Shown: one piece after another, positions 44,069 through 52,974 of the stretch | Layout of the letters: every line of letters starts with the position of its first letter | How positions within the stretch are numbered: position 1 is the stretch's first letter | NCBI RefSeq assembly: GCF_031020795.1 | Contig: NZ_JAVHJP010000005.1 | Coordinates: forward strand, 254,834 to 318,833 | DNA length: 64,000 nt | Direction: 5' to 3' | Origin: Hydrogenophaga pseudoflava | GTDB lineage: Bacteria; Pseudomonadota; Gammaproteobacteria; Burkholderiales; Burkholderiaceae_C | The notes under the pieces: generated by a model | Told to the model about the DNA's origin: nothing | Seen by the model: only the letters and a program-made list of their open reading frames with translations | The model's database searches: none | Position numbers and translations under genes: made by a program

Positions 44069-46747
44069 ATGGACAAACACTACCTCACCCCCCTCTTCCA
44101 GCCCGACACCATTGCGGTCTTCGCCGGCAACCACGAAGACCCGGACAGCCAGATCGCGCACGCGCGCACCCTCTGCGCCGCGCTGACCGGCCAGCGCTTC
44201 TCGGGCAGCCTCGTTTTCCTCGACATCCACACCAGCGGCACCCTGGCCGACCTGGCCCAGACACGCGCGGACCTGGCCATCATCGCGCTGCCTCCCGAGG
44301 AAGCGCTCGCGGCCCTGGAAGTCGCCGGCCGCATCAAGTGCAAGGCGGCCCTGGTGGTGGGCAGCGGTGCCAATGCCGACATCGCCTCCGACATGCACCA
44401 GGTGGCCCGGCGCCATGGCCTGCACCTGCTGGGCCCGAACAGTCTCGGTTTCCAGCGCCCCCGCAGCGGGCTCAACGCCAGCGTCGCCGGGCCCCTGGCC
44501 GCGGTGGGTCCGCTGGCCCTGGTGTCGCAGTCGGGCGCGCTGACCTCGTCCATCCTGGACTGGGCCAGCCAGAACGGTGTCGGCTTCTCCACCGTGGTCT
44601 CGCTGGGTCCCAAGACCGCGGTCGACATCGCCCAGGTGCTCGATTTCCTGGCCTCGGATGCGCAAACGCACAGCATCGTCGTCTATCTGGAGGGCATCTC
44701 CAACGCCCGGCGCTTCATGAGCGCCCTGCGCGCCGCCGCCAACGCCAAGCCGGTGGTGGTGCTCAAGGCCGGCCGCAAGACCGCGGGCAACGAGGCCGCG
44801 CAGACCCACAGCGGCGCCATCGTGGGCAGCGACGACGTGTTCGACGCCGCGTTGCGCCGCGCGGGCGCGGTGCGGGTGCGCTCCTTCGTCGAGCTGTTCT
44901 CGGCCGCCAAGTGCCTGGCCTCTCGCTACCGCCCGGTGGGCAAGCGCCTGGCCATCATCACCAACGGCGGCGGCCCCGGCGTGCTGGCGGCCGACTGGGT
45001 CAGCGAGATTGCGCTGCAGCTAGGCAAGCTCTCGCCCGAGACCATGGCGGCGCTGAAGCCCCAGCTGCCGGCGCTCGCGTCCCTGAGCGACCTGGTCGAT
45101 CTCTCCGAAGAGGCCAGCGCCCAGCACTACCTGGCGGCCATCAACGCCGCCGGCCAGGACCGCTCGGTCGACGGCGTGCTGGTGGTTCACTCGCCCAAGG
45201 CCGGCGTCGACGCCACCGACGTGGCGCGCGTGATGGCTGAGGCCAAGGCGCGCATGAACAAGCCCCTGCTGTGCTGCTGGATGGGCGACGCGTCCGTCGG
45301 CGAGGCGCGCGAGGTGCTGGGCAAGGCCGCCATCCCGAGCTTCCGCACGCCCGAGGCCGCGGTGGGCGCCTTCGGCAACATCGCCAGCTTCTACCAGAAC
45401 CAGCAGCTGCTGCAGCAGACCCCGCCGCCGCTCTCGACCTTGGCCAACCCCGACATCGAGGGCGCGCGCCTGATCATCGAGAACGTGCTGACCGAGCGCC
45501 GCAAGGTGCTCACCGAGATGGAGTCCAAGGCCCTGCTCTCGGCCTTCCACATCCCGGTCACACAGACCATCCTGGCGCGCACGGCCAACGAGGCCATGAT
45601 GATCGCGACCCAGCTGGGCTACCCGGTGGCGCTCAAGATCGACTCGCCCGACATCAGCCACAAGAGCGACGTCAACGGCGTGGCGCTGAACGTGATGAAC
45701 GCCACCGCGGTGCGCGACGTCTACAACACCATGATCCAGAGCGTGGCCAAGCTGCAGCCCGGCGCGAAGATCAACGGCGTGACCATCCAGAAGATGGCGC
45801 GCAGCAAGCGCGGGCGCGAGCTCTACATCGGCCTCAAGACCGACGACCCCTTCGGCCCGGTGATCGCCTTCGGCGCCGGCGGCACCATGATCGAGCTGAT
45901 CGGTGACCAGGCCATGGAGCTGCCGCCGCTCAACCAGTTCCTGGCGCGCCGCCTGATCGAGCGTTCGCGCGTGGCCGACACCCTGGGCGAATGGCGCGGG
46001 GCGACGGCGGTCGACATGGACGAGCTCGAACACGTGCTGCTGCGCGTCTCCGAGATGGTCTGCGAGCTGCCGCAGCTGCGCGAGATGGACATCAACCCCA
46101 TCATCGTCGACGAAGACGGCGCGGTGGCGGTCGACGCCCGCATCGTCATCGAGAGTGCGCCGGCCACGGCCCGCAACTACGCGCACCTGGCCATCCTGCC
46201 CTACCCGGCGCGCTACGAGCAGGTCTGGCCGCTGCGCGGCGGCGGCGAGTACACCATCCGCCCGATCCACCCGGACGACGCCCAGATGCTGCAGGACCTG
46301 GTGCAGAACCTCTCGCCCCAAAGCCGTTACTACCGCTTCGTCTCCAGCATGACGGAGCTGCCGCCGTCCATGCTCTCGCGCCTGACCCTGATCGACTACG
46401 ACCGCGAGATGGCCCTGGTGGCCATCCACCGCGAGCGCAAGGCCGGCGAACACGGCGAAATCGTCGAGACCGAGCGGGTCGTCGGTGTCTCGCGCTACAT
46501 CACCAATCCGGACAAATCCAGCTGCGAGTTCTCGCTGGTGGTGGCCGACGACTTCAACGGCAAGGGCCTGGGCTCGCGCCTCATGCTCAGCATCATGGAA
46601 GAGGCCCGGGACAAGGGACTGGCCGAGATCGAGGGCCTGGTGCTGGCCAACAACCCCGGCATGCTCAAGCTCATGAAGGGACTGGGCTTCCAGATCAAGC
46701 CGTTCGTGGAAGACCCGGACTTCAAGCTCGTCACCCACGCCCTCTGA
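44069..46747 (+). CDS. Pat-like protein lysine acetyltransferase (acyl-CoA synthetase-like domains plus GNAT)
   Basis: An 892-residue protein. Residues 1-about 690 resemble NDP-forming acyl-CoA synthetase subunits (LLGPNSLGFQRPRSGLNAS, SQSGALTSSILDWA, THSGAIVGSDDVFDAA, ATP-grasp with ITNGGGPGVLAADW). Residues about 730-892 form a GNAT domain (GVSRYITNPDKSSCEFSLVVADDFNGKGLGSRL). Salmonella Pat (YfiQ), which acetylates acetyl-CoA synthetase, has this build. The acyl-phosphate histidine site should be checked, since Pat proteins lack it and true synthetases keep it. ATG 44069 follows the deacetylase by 7 bp. Confidence 0.9.
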   Translation: MDKHYLTPLFQPDTIAVFAGNHEDPDSQIAHARTLCAALTGQRFSGSLVFLDIHTSGTLADLAQTRADLAIIALPPEEALAALEVAGRIKCKAALVVGSGANADIASDMHQVARRHGLHLLGPNSLGFQRPRSGLNASVAGPLAAVGPLALVSQSGALTSSILDWASQNGVGFSTVVSLGPKTAVDIAQVLDFLASDAQTHSIVVYLEGISNARRFMSALRAAANAKPVVVLKAGRKTAGNEAAQTHSGAIVGSDDVFDAALRRAGAVRVRSFVELFSAAKCLASRYRPVGKRLAIITNGGGPGVLAADWVSEIALQLGKLSPETMAALKPQLPALASLSDLVDLSEEASAQHYLAAINAAGQDRSVDGVLVVHSPKAGVDATDVARVMAEAKARMNKPLLCCWMGDASVGEAREVLGKAAIPSFRTPEAAVGAFGNIASFYQNQQLLQQTPPPLSTLANPDIEGARLIIENVLTERRKVLTEMESKALLSAFHIPVTQTILARTANEAMMIATQLGYPVALKIDSPDISHKSDVNGVALNVMNATAVRDVYNTMIQSVAKLQPGAKINGVTIQKMARSKRGRELYIGLKTDDPFGPVIAFGAGGTMIELIGDQAMELPPLNQFLARRLIERSRVADTLGEWRGATAVDMDELEHVLLRVSEMVCELPQLREMDINPIIVDEDGAVAVDARIVIESAPATARNYAHLAILPYPARYEQVWPLRGGGEYTIRPIHPDDAQMLQDLVQNLSPQSRYYRFVSSMTELPPSMLSRLTLIDYDREMALVAIHRERKAGEHGEIVETERVVGVSRYITNPDKSSCEFSLVVADDFNGKGLGSRLMLSIMEEARDKGLAEIEGLVLANNPGMLKLMKGLGFQIKPFVEDPDFKLVTHAL

Positions 46748-46776
46748 ACGGCCGCCAGAGCGGCTGAACACCCGTC

Positions 46777-46815
46777 AAAAAGCGCCCCGGAGCCCCCTCC
46801 GGCGGCGCTTTTTTT
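46777..46815 (+). terminator. Rho-independent terminator after the acetyltransferase gene
   Basis: AAAAAGCGCC and GGCGCTTTTT pair around a second inner stem CCGGAG/CTCCGG, followed by a run of seven T. It is usable in both orientations because of the A-run on its left. Confidence 0.88.
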
Positions 46816-47052
46816 ATCCCTGTCTTATTCAACTATCTCAATATCTCTAAATCGTTGTAGTAGTAGAGGACGGCTTCTGGTGTGGACAAGCCGGTTTTTT
46901 CCTTTGAAATCAAAGACCGGAGGCCTTGCAAACACTGTTTGAAAAGTTCTGACGCTGTTCAGCCGGAAAATGAACAACTCGGCCTGCAGGCCAGATTCTG
47001 TGGATAACAACGGTGTTCTTAAAAAGTTATCAACAGACTTGTTGAAAACTGC
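46816..47052. other. AT-rich gap with DnaA boxes: candidate replication origin or DnaA-binding locus
   Basis: This is the only long AT-rich stretch of the window and lies between two convergent genes, so it holds no promoter for either. From left to right it shows an AT-rich segment (46811-46857), TAGTAGTAG (46858-46866, like DnaA-trios), a 14-base GC-richer spacer, a DnaA-box variant TGTGGACAA (46881-46889), a perfect box TGTGGATAA (46999-47007), a TTATCAACA variant (47027-47035) and a weaker TGTTGAAAA (47040-47048). This order equals the unwinding module known from bacterial oriC. However, dnaA is not adjacent, so a DnaA-titration or -reactivation site is an alternative. Confidence 0.55.
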
Positions 47053-48000
47053 TCAGTGGTTCCAACCCAGCCAGGCAAAACCTGCCGCCATGCCCAGGCC
47101 GTGCAGCAGGGTGGCCGCCACCGTGGCGGCCAGGGCCGGGTGCAGACGGGCGGTCTGGTGGCGATGGCGGAACAGCCAGCCGGAAGCGAACAGCGACAGG
47201 GGCAGCGAAACCAACCCCATCAGCGCAGGCACGGGGGGAATGAGCAGCCACACCGATGCCGCCAGCCAGGCGTGGGCACCCAGGGTGAGCGCGGTGTAGA
47301 GCGCCCAGGCGCCGGTGGGTCCCAGCCGGACCGCCAGCGTGCGTTTGCCAACCCGGGCGTCCGCGGTGGCGTCGGGCACCCCGTTGATCAGCAGCAGCGC
47401 CGCCACCATGGCCGCGAAGTTCAGCGCCACGCTGGCCGGGATCACGAAGAACTGGCGCCGCTGCACATAGTCGGCCCCCACGACCACCAGAAACCAGGCC
47501 AGCGCCACGGTGAGCTCGCCCAGGCCACGCGACATCAGCTGCAGCGGCGGCGCCGAATAGGCCCAAACCAGCCACAGGCCGGCCAGTCCCAGACCGATCA
47601 CCCCGCCCCCGGCCTTCACCGCCAGCAGCAGGCCGCCCGGCACAAGCAGCCACAGCAGGGCCCGGGCCAGGTCGGCGGTCTCGCGCTCGCTGGTTTCCCC
47701 GTTCTGGATCAGGCGCGAACCGCCGGTGAAGGGAAAAATACCGCCGCTGTTGCCGGCGTCGGCGCCGCTGCGCGCATCGTGCAGGTCGTTGAGCACGTTG
47801 CCGGCGGCGTGCGCCATCACCGCCAGCACGGTGGTGCCGATGGCCAGCGGCAGGTCCAGCCCGCAACCGCAGGCCGAGGCGGTGGCCGTGCCCAGGCTGC
47901 AGGCCACCACGGTCAGCAGCAGAAAGGCCGGCCGGGTCATGCGCCACCAGAGCCCGAGGCGCCAGCCAGATGAACCGTGGGGGGTATCTCTCGCATTCAT
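47053..48000 (-). CDS. UbiA-family prenyltransferase (MenA-like)
   Basis: A 315-residue membrane protein with eight to nine predicted helices. The first Asp-rich motif is NVLNDLHDARSG (about residues 70-81) and the second is DATADARVGKRT (about 205). These bind the Mg-prenyl-diphosphate in the UbiA superfamily. The nearest branch is 1,4-dihydroxy-2-naphthoate polyprenyltransferase (MenA), but no other menaquinone genes are seen here, and a different aromatic substrate is possible. The start ATG 47998-48000 is used. It is divergent from minC. Confidence 0.83.
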   Translation of the reverse strand: MNARDTPHGSSGWRLGLWWRMTRPAFLLLTVVACSLGTATASACGCGLDLPLAIGTTVLAVMAHAAGNVLNDLHDARSGADAGNSGGIFPFTGGSRLIQNGETSERETADLARALLWLLVPGGLLLAVKAGGGVIGLGLAGLWLVWAYSAPPLQLMSRGLGELTVALAWFLVVVGADYVQRRQFFVIPASVALNFAAMVAALLLINGVPDATADARVGKRTLAVRLGPTGAWALYTALTLGAHAWLAASVWLLIPPVPALMGLVSLPLSLFASGWLFRHRHQTARLHPALAATVAATLLHGLGMAAGFAWLGWNH

Positions 48001-48120
48001 GGCGCGCAGTGTGCACGACACATGTGGACACCGTGCGGACGCCGGCCGCCGGTGGTCGGCTGGTAAACTGCCCGCCGACCTGGCCGGGGCTTTTCCGGCC
48101 CTCTGTTCCCCGCCGGATTC

Positions 48121-48909
48121 ATGTCCACCGTCCTCAGCGCCAGCGCCCCGACCAGTTTCGAAATCAAGAGCGCCCAGCTGCCGCTGGTGGCTTTGCTGCT
48201 CAAGACCGCCGACCTCGTCCAGCTGGCCGAGGAAATGACCCAGCGCTACGGCGACATCCCCGACTTTTTCGACCACGACCCGCTGCTGGTCGACCTGAGC
48301 CCGCTGCAGGCGGGTGAACAGGCCGACAGCGTGGTCGACTTTCCCGCGCTGGGCTCCCTGCTGCGCCGGTTCCGGCTGGAACCGGTGGCCGTGCGTGGCG
48401 GCAACGATGCACAGACCGCGGCCGCCGAACTGGCCGGCCTGATGCCGGCCCAGGACGCCACCGTGCAGCGCAGCGCCGCTGCGCGCACCCCCGAGGCGCC
48501 CGTCCCGCAGGCGGCCCCCGCTGCACCGGCTCAGGTGTCGGCGCCTGCCCCCGCGGCGCCGTCCAGCGCCCTGGTCATCGACAAGCCCCTGCGTTCGGGC
48601 CAGCAGGTCTATGCCCGGGGCCGCGACCTGGTCGTCCTCGCCATGGTGAACCCGGGTGCCGAGGTCATCGCCGACGGCCACATCCATGTCTATGCGCCGC
48701 TGCGCGGCAAGGCCATCGCCGGGGCGCGCGGCAACGCCGAGGCCCGGATCTTCGCCATGTCCATGGACCCCGAGCTGATCTCCATCGCCGGCATCTACCG
48801 CACCAGCGACAACCCCCTGCCGGCCGAGGTGCTGGGCAAACCCGGTCAGGTGCGCCTGATGTCCGGCCCCGAAGGCGACAAGCTCGTCATCGAATCCCTG
48901 AATCCCTGA
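48121..48909 (+). CDS. minC: Septum-site-determining protein MinC
   Basis: A 262-residue protein with an N-terminal MinC domain ([20 protein letters not shown]) that blocks FtsZ assembly, an Ala/Pro-rich linker (about residues 115-150), and a C-terminal beta-helix domain ([42 protein letters not shown]) that binds MinD. The linker is longer than in E. coli. It is the first gene of the minCDE operon, 18 bp before minD. A hairpin GTCGGC/GCCGAC lies in the leader near 48057-48078. Confidence 0.95.
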   Translation: MSTVLSASAPTSFEIKSAQLPLVALLLKTADLVQLAEEMTQRYGDIPDFFDHDPLLVDLSPLQAGEQADSVVDFPALGSLLRRFRLEPVAVRGGNDAQTAAAELAGLMPAQDATVQRSAAARTPEAPVPQAAPAAPAQVSAPAPAAPSSALVIDKPLRSGQQVYARGRDLVVLAMVNPGAEVIADGHIHVYAPLRGKAIAGARGNAEARIFAMSMDPELISIAGIYRTSDNPLPAEVLGKPGQVRLMSGPEGDKLVIESLNP

Positions 48910-48927
48910 ACCCGAGGAACCCTCACC

Positions 48928-49743
48928 ATGACCAAGATCGTTGTCGTCACTTCCGGCAAAGGCGGCGTGGGCAAGACCACGACCAGCGCCAGCTTCGCCT
49001 CCGGCCTCGCGCTGCGCGGCCACAAGACCGCCGTCATCGACTTCGACGTCGGCCTGCGCAACCTGGACCTGATCATGGGCTGCGAGCGCCGCGTGGTCTA
49101 CGACCTGATCAATGTGATCCACGGCGAGGCCAATCTCAACCAGGCCCTGATCAAGGACAAGGTCTGCGAGAACCTGTTCGTGCTGGCCGCCAGCCAGACC
49201 CGCGACAAGGACGCGCTGACGCAGGACGGCGTCGAGAAGGTGCTGACCGACCTGTCGGGCATGGGCTTCGAGTACATCGTCTGCGACTCGCCCGCCGGCA
49301 TCGAGACCGGCGCGCTGATGGCCATGCATTTCGCCGACGAGGCGCTGGTGGTGACCAACCCGGAAGTCTCCTCGGTGCGCGACTCGGACCGCATCCTGGG
49401 CATGCTGGGCAGCAAGACCCGCCGCGCGATCGAGGGCAAGGAGCCGATCAAGGAACACCTGCTGATCACGCGCTACAACCCCAATCGCGTGGCCGACGGG
49501 CAGATGCTCAGCCTGGAAGACATCCAGGACATCCTGCGCATCAAGCTGATCGGCGTGATCCCCGAGAGCGAGAACGTGCTGCAGGCCTCCAACCAGGGCA
49601 CGCCCGCGATCCATCTCAAGGGCACCGACGTGGCCGAGGCCTACAGCGATGTGATCGACCGTTTCCTGGGCGCCGAGAAGCCGCTGCGCTTCATCGACGC
49701 CGAGAAGCCCGGCTTCTTCAAGCGCCTGTTCGGGAGCAAGTGA
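48928..49743 (+). CDS. minD: Septum-site-determining ATPase MinD
   Basis: A 271-residue ATPase with the deviant Walker A motif [12 protein letters not shown] (about residues 10-21), the conserved [14 protein letters not shown] switch segment and a C-terminal amphipathic tail ([11 protein letters not shown]) that inserts into the membrane when ATP is bound. It recruits MinC to the poles and is driven to oscillate by MinE. The gene follows minC by 18 bp and precedes minE by 2 bp. Confidence 0.97.
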   Translation: MTKIVVVTSGKGGVGKTTTSASFASGLALRGHKTAVIDFDVGLRNLDLIMGCERRVVYDLINVIHGEANLNQALIKDKVCENLFVLAASQTRDKDALTQDGVEKVLTDLSGMGFEYIVCDSPAGIETGALMAMHFADEALVVTNPEVSSVRDSDRILGMLGSKTRRAIEGKEPIKEHLLITRYNPNRVADGQMLSLEDIQDILRIKLIGVIPESENVLQASNQGTPAIHLKGTDVAEAYSDVIDRFLGAEKPLRFIDAEKPGFFKRLFGSK

Positions 49744-49745
49744 CC

Positions 49746-50006
49746 ATGTCGTTCCTCTCCTTTTTCCTGGGCGAGAAGAAGAAGACCGCCAGCGTCGCCA
49801 AGGAACGCCTGCAGATCATCCTGGCGCACGAACGCAGCGGCCGCAACGCCGCCGAGCCCGACTACCTGCCGGCCCTGCAGAAGGAACTGGTGGCGGTGAT
49901 CAGCAAGTACATCAAGATCAACACCGACGACATCAAGGTCCAGCTCGAACGCCAGGACGACCTCGAGGTGCTGGAGGTCAAGATCGAACTGCCGGACCGC
50001 AAGTGA
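49746..50006 (+). CDS. minE: Cell-division topological specificity factor MinE
   Basis: An 86-residue protein with the N-terminal membrane-targeting helix ([15 protein letters not shown]), the anti-MinCD helix ([17 protein letters not shown]) and the C-terminal dimerisation part ([11 protein letters not shown]). It stimulates MinD ATPase and thereby places the division site at mid-cell. ATG 49746 follows the minD stop by 2 bp. Confidence 0.96.
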   Translation: MSFLSFFLGEKKKTASVAKERLQIILAHERSGRNAAEPDYLPALQKELVAVISKYIKINTDDIKVQLERQDDLEVLEVKIELPDRK

Positions 50007-50086
50007 GGAGGCGCAGGGTCGCCACCGGCGGCGGCCCTGACTATCATGGGTCCGATGGCGGTCAGGCCCGCCGACAGGAGCCCACC

Positions 50087-51577
50087 ATGCCGAAACTTTT
50101 CGCCAGCACCCTGCTGCTGGCCGCAGCCCTGCTCGCCGGCTGCGGCAGCACCGTGGTCAACCCCGTCACCGGCCAGTCCGAGCGCACGGTCATGGACGAG
50201 CGCAGCGAACTGGCCGAGGGCAAAAAAGCCCACGACGAGGTGCTCAAGGAATACGGTGTCTATCAGGATGCGCGGCTGCAGGCCTATGTGAACGAGATCG
50301 GCCAGAAGCTGGCGAAGCAGTCGCACCGGGCCAACATCCCCTGGACCTTCACTGTGCTCGACAGCCCGGAGATCAACGCCTTCGCGCTGCCCGGCGGCTA
50401 CGTCTACATCACGCGCGGCATCCTGGCCTACATGGACAGCGAGGCCGACATGGCCGGCGTGATCGGCCACGAGATCGGCCACGTCACCGCCCGCCATGGC
50501 GCGCAGCGCGCGACGCGCCAGCAGAACGCGGGGCTGGGCGTGCTGGCCGCGACGGTGCTCGGTGCTGTACTGGAAAGCCAGGCCGGTGTGTCGGGCGGCA
50601 CCGAGATGTTCGGCCAGATGGCCCAGGGGGTGGCCGCCGGTTATGTCGCCAAGTACAGCCGCGAGCAGGAGCTGCAGGCCGACAACCTGGGTGCCGAGTA
50701 CCTGGCGCGCAGCCAGTACGACCCGCGCAACATGATCGACGTGATCCGGGTGCTCAAGCTGCAGGAGGCCTTCGCCATCGACGAAGCGCGTGCCGAAGGG
50801 CGCCCGGCGCCCGAGGGCACCAACTGGCTGTCGTCCCACCCCAGCAACGACCAGCGCCTGCAGCAGATCAGCCAGAACGCCGAGAAGTACCAGGGCAGCT
50901 ACGCCTCGGACGGCGCACAGCGTTTCCTGCAAGTGGTTCGCGGCATGCGCTTCGGCGAGAGCCCCGAACAGGGGCTGACGCGTGGCCAGAACTTCTACCA
51001 CACCGGACTGGGCCTGGCGATGACCGCGCCGGCCGGCTGGCGCATTCAGAACGAGCCCGAGGCGCTGACCTTCGTCGCGCCGCAGGGCGACGCTGCGCTG
51101 CGCATGCTTGCCATGCCGCCGCGCGCCGGCGGTACGCACGACGAGATCATCCGCAACGCCCTGCAGCCCAGCGAGGGCAAGGTGACGCGCGGCCGGATCA
51201 ACGGCTTCGCCGCCTCCCATTTCGTCGGTGCGCGCAAGGCGCAGAACGGACAGGCCCAGGCGATCGAGGCCACCGTGGTCACCGGCCCGAAGAACAACAG
51301 CTACCTGATGCTCTACCTCGCGGCCGACGCAGCCGCGCGCAACCGCGCCATGCCAGGCCTGATGGCGGCCGAGAAATCCTTTCGCGCCATGACCGCGGCC
51401 GACCAGGAGGCCGCACGGCCCTGGATGGTGCAGACCGTGCCGATGCCGCGCGGCGGATTCGCCGAACTGGCCCGCCAGTCGCCGCTGTCGGAAAAACGTC
51501 TCCAGCTGCTCAACGGCACCTGGGGCCGCAGCGATCCGCCGGTCGGACAGGTCGTCAAAACCGTGGTTGAGCAGTGA
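50087..51577 (+). CDS. M48-family zinc metalloprotease lipoprotein (BepA/YfgC-like)
   Basis: A 496-residue lipoprotein (lipobox LLAGC, cysteine about residue 19) with the peptidase M48 zinc motif HEIGH (128-132) and the third ligand in SREQELQADNLGAEY (about residue 192). A C-terminal half of about 220 residues shows no zinc motif and includes a GLAMTAPAGWRIQNEPEALTF domain. It is probably a periplasmic outer-membrane quality-control protease; BepA has TPR repeats instead, so the C-terminal half sets this subgroup apart. It starts at ATG 50087 with an ACAGGAG ribosome-binding site. Confidence 0.9.
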   Translation: MPKLFASTLLLAAALLAGCGSTVVNPVTGQSERTVMDERSELAEGKKAHDEVLKEYGVYQDARLQAYVNEIGQKLAKQSHRANIPWTFTVLDSPEINAFALPGGYVYITRGILAYMDSEADMAGVIGHEIGHVTARHGAQRATRQQNAGLGVLAATVLGAVLESQAGVSGGTEMFGQMAQGVAAGYVAKYSREQELQADNLGAEYLARSQYDPRNMIDVIRVLKLQEAFAIDEARAEGRPAPEGTNWLSSHPSNDQRLQQISQNAEKYQGSYASDGAQRFLQVVRGMRFGESPEQGLTRGQNFYHTGLGLAMTAPAGWRIQNEPEALTFVAPQGDAALRMLAMPPRAGGTHDEIIRNALQPSEGKVTRGRINGFAASHFVGARKAQNGQAQAIEATVVTGPKNNSYLMLYLAADAAARNRAMPGLMAAEKSFRAMTAADQEAARPWMVQTVPMPRGGFAELARQSPLSEKRLQLLNGTWGRSDPPVGQVVKTVVEQ

Positions 51578-52290
51578 GCGCCCCCGAACCCGACAACGGG
51601 CCGGACACCACGCCCGGCATCCCACCCTCCCGGCCCGCATCTCTGGCGCCGTACCGGGTGGCCGACACCGCGTTCCGGCCGCCCGAACGCGACGGCATGA
51701 ACGGCCTCTCCATCGGCTTGTTCGCCGCGGTGGTGGTGCTGGGGCTGTACGCACTGGTCAACTGGCCCTGGTCGCGCCCTGCCGCCGTCGCCGGAGTGCC
51801 GGCCGCGGAGGCCGTGAAGGCCGCGCCCGCACAGACACCTGCCCCTGCGCCAGCGGGCATGCGCGGCCAGCCGGTCGACACCACGACGGCGGTGAGTGTC
51901 GAGGGCGCGCAGGGCACCACGCTCTACCGCTGTCGCGGCGCGGGCCGGTTCTGGTCGGTGGTGCATTGCCAGCACCGCGGCGCCGAGGTGGTGGCCATGC
52001 ACACGGTGCCGGCGAACCTGTCGCTGGCCGAGCAGATCGTGTTCGCACGCAACCGGGAAGCACTGGCCAGGCCCGCCAAGGGGGCTACACCCAGAGCGGC
52101 CGATGGGGGGCCGGTCGCATCCCTGAACGCCACCCAGCAGAAGGCCAGCGATTGCAGGCGCCTGGACGAACTGGTGGCCGTGCTGGACGACTACGCCCGC
52201 CAGCCGCTGCCGCCGCGCGAACAGGACTCGGTGCGGCGCGACCGCAAGAAGCTGCGCGACGAACAGTTTCGCCTGCACTGCGGACGCTGA
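51574..52290 (+). CDS. Membrane-anchored hypothetical protein
   Basis: A 238-residue protein that begins at GTG 51574, overlapping the TGA of the protease gene, so it is translationally coupled to it. There is a cytoplasmic N-terminus (about 45 residues), one membrane helix (SIGLFAAVVVLGLYALV), an Ala/Pro linker and a periplasmic domain with a disulfide-like pair (YRCRGAGRFWSVVHC) followed by a charged helix with two more cysteines (SDCRRLD, RLHCGR). I do not recognise the family. Coupling to the M48 protease suggests a role at the cell envelope. Confidence 0.7.
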   Translation: MSAPEPDNGPDTTPGIPPSRPASLAPYRVADTAFRPPERDGMNGLSIGLFAAVVVLGLYALVNWPWSRPAAVAGVPAAEAVKAAPAQTPAPAPAGMRGQPVDTTTAVSVEGAQGTTLYRCRGAGRFWSVVHCQHRGAEVVAMHTVPANLSLAEQIVFARNREALARPAKGATPRAADGGPVASLNATQQKASDCRRLDELVAVLDDYARQPLPPREQDSVRRDRKKLRDEQFRLHCGR

Positions 52291-52657
52291 ACCGGCGCAG
52301 ACTGGCATGTTTTTCCACATCGTGGTACATTAGCGGCTTCGCCTTGGGCGACAGACCCGGTTGCAGCGCCTTCGGCGCGGCCCACCACCCCGGCAGAGGG
52401 TCGGTCTGTCCGGCCCCTCCAACGCGAGCCAAGCCCTCTCCGCACCCCAAGCGGTCTTCCGGCGAGGCACTTTTTCCCCGCTGCCCTCCCCATGCCTCTG
52501 CCGAGGGCGGGTACCAGAAACCTCCGACGCCGCTGATGCGGTGCGGTGTTTCCGGTCGGAGCAGCAGGGCACCCCGGCACCCTGGGGCTGCCACCTTGTC
52601 AGTCGGGCCCTGTGTGGCCGGCGGCCCAGCCGCAGGCCCTGCCCATAGAAGTTCTTG
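52291..52657. other. Gene-free, hairpin-rich stretch: candidate structured RNA
   Basis: No convincing reading frame is present. Several long stems are: GACAGACC (52350-52357) pairs exactly with GGTCTGTC (52403-52410) and encloses a GCGCC/GGCGC hairpin; CTCCGAC (52522-52528) pairs exactly with GTCGGAG (52555-52561) and encloses CCGC/GCGG; GGCACCCC and GGGGCTGCC form a third hairpin near 52568-52592. A TACATT -10-like element is at 52327-52332. It does not match RNase P, tmRNA, 6S or SRP RNA motifs that I know. Chance pairing is common in GC-rich DNA. Confidence 0.4.
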
Positions 52658-52942
52658 ATGATCCAGATGTTTCCGATGTCCGCCCCAGTGGCGCGGACCC
52701 CTTGTTCCACCGCCCCGCTGACCCTGGGGCGTTACCGCATCAGCGCCCGCCCACGGGCCCTGGCGGACGGGCGCTTTGCCGCCTTCGTGTCGATTGCCAG
52801 CGGCACCGGCAGTGCCAGCACCGACCGCGTGATGCGCTTCACCGAAGACTTTCCCACCCACGAGGCCGCGGCGCGCTACGCCATGGCCCAGGGAATCGAC
52901 TGGGTGCGCGAAAGCGAGCGCCCGGTGGTCCGCCCGAACTGA
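52658..52942 (+). CDS. Small hypothetical protein upstream of infA
   Basis: A frame of 94 residues, with possible ATG starts at 52658, 52667 and 52676. The central part, [25 protein letters not shown], and the end, [22 protein letters not shown], look like a compact alpha/beta domain, with helix-forming composition rather than GC artefact. I do not recognise a named family. It lies 32 bp upstream of infA, and the two may be co-transcribed. Confidence 0.6.
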   Translation: MIQMFPMSAPVARTPCSTAPLTLGRYRISARPRALADGRFAAFVSIASGTGSASTDRVMRFTEDFPTHEAAARYAMAQGIDWVRESERPVVRPN

Positions 52943-52974
52943 TCCGAATCCCACGACTCCAGGAGAACCACACC

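Noticed and set aside
46898-46917. TTTGA-AA-TCAAA palindrome in the AT-rich gap
   Set aside because: Looks like an FNR box at first sight but the spacing (two central bases) is wrong, and no promoter is needed between convergent genes.
52311-52319. TTTTCCACA, a DnaA-box-like 9-mer before the hairpin-rich gap
   Set aside because: A single isolated match without neighbouring boxes or an AT-rich element; such a 9-mer is expected by chance in 64 kb.
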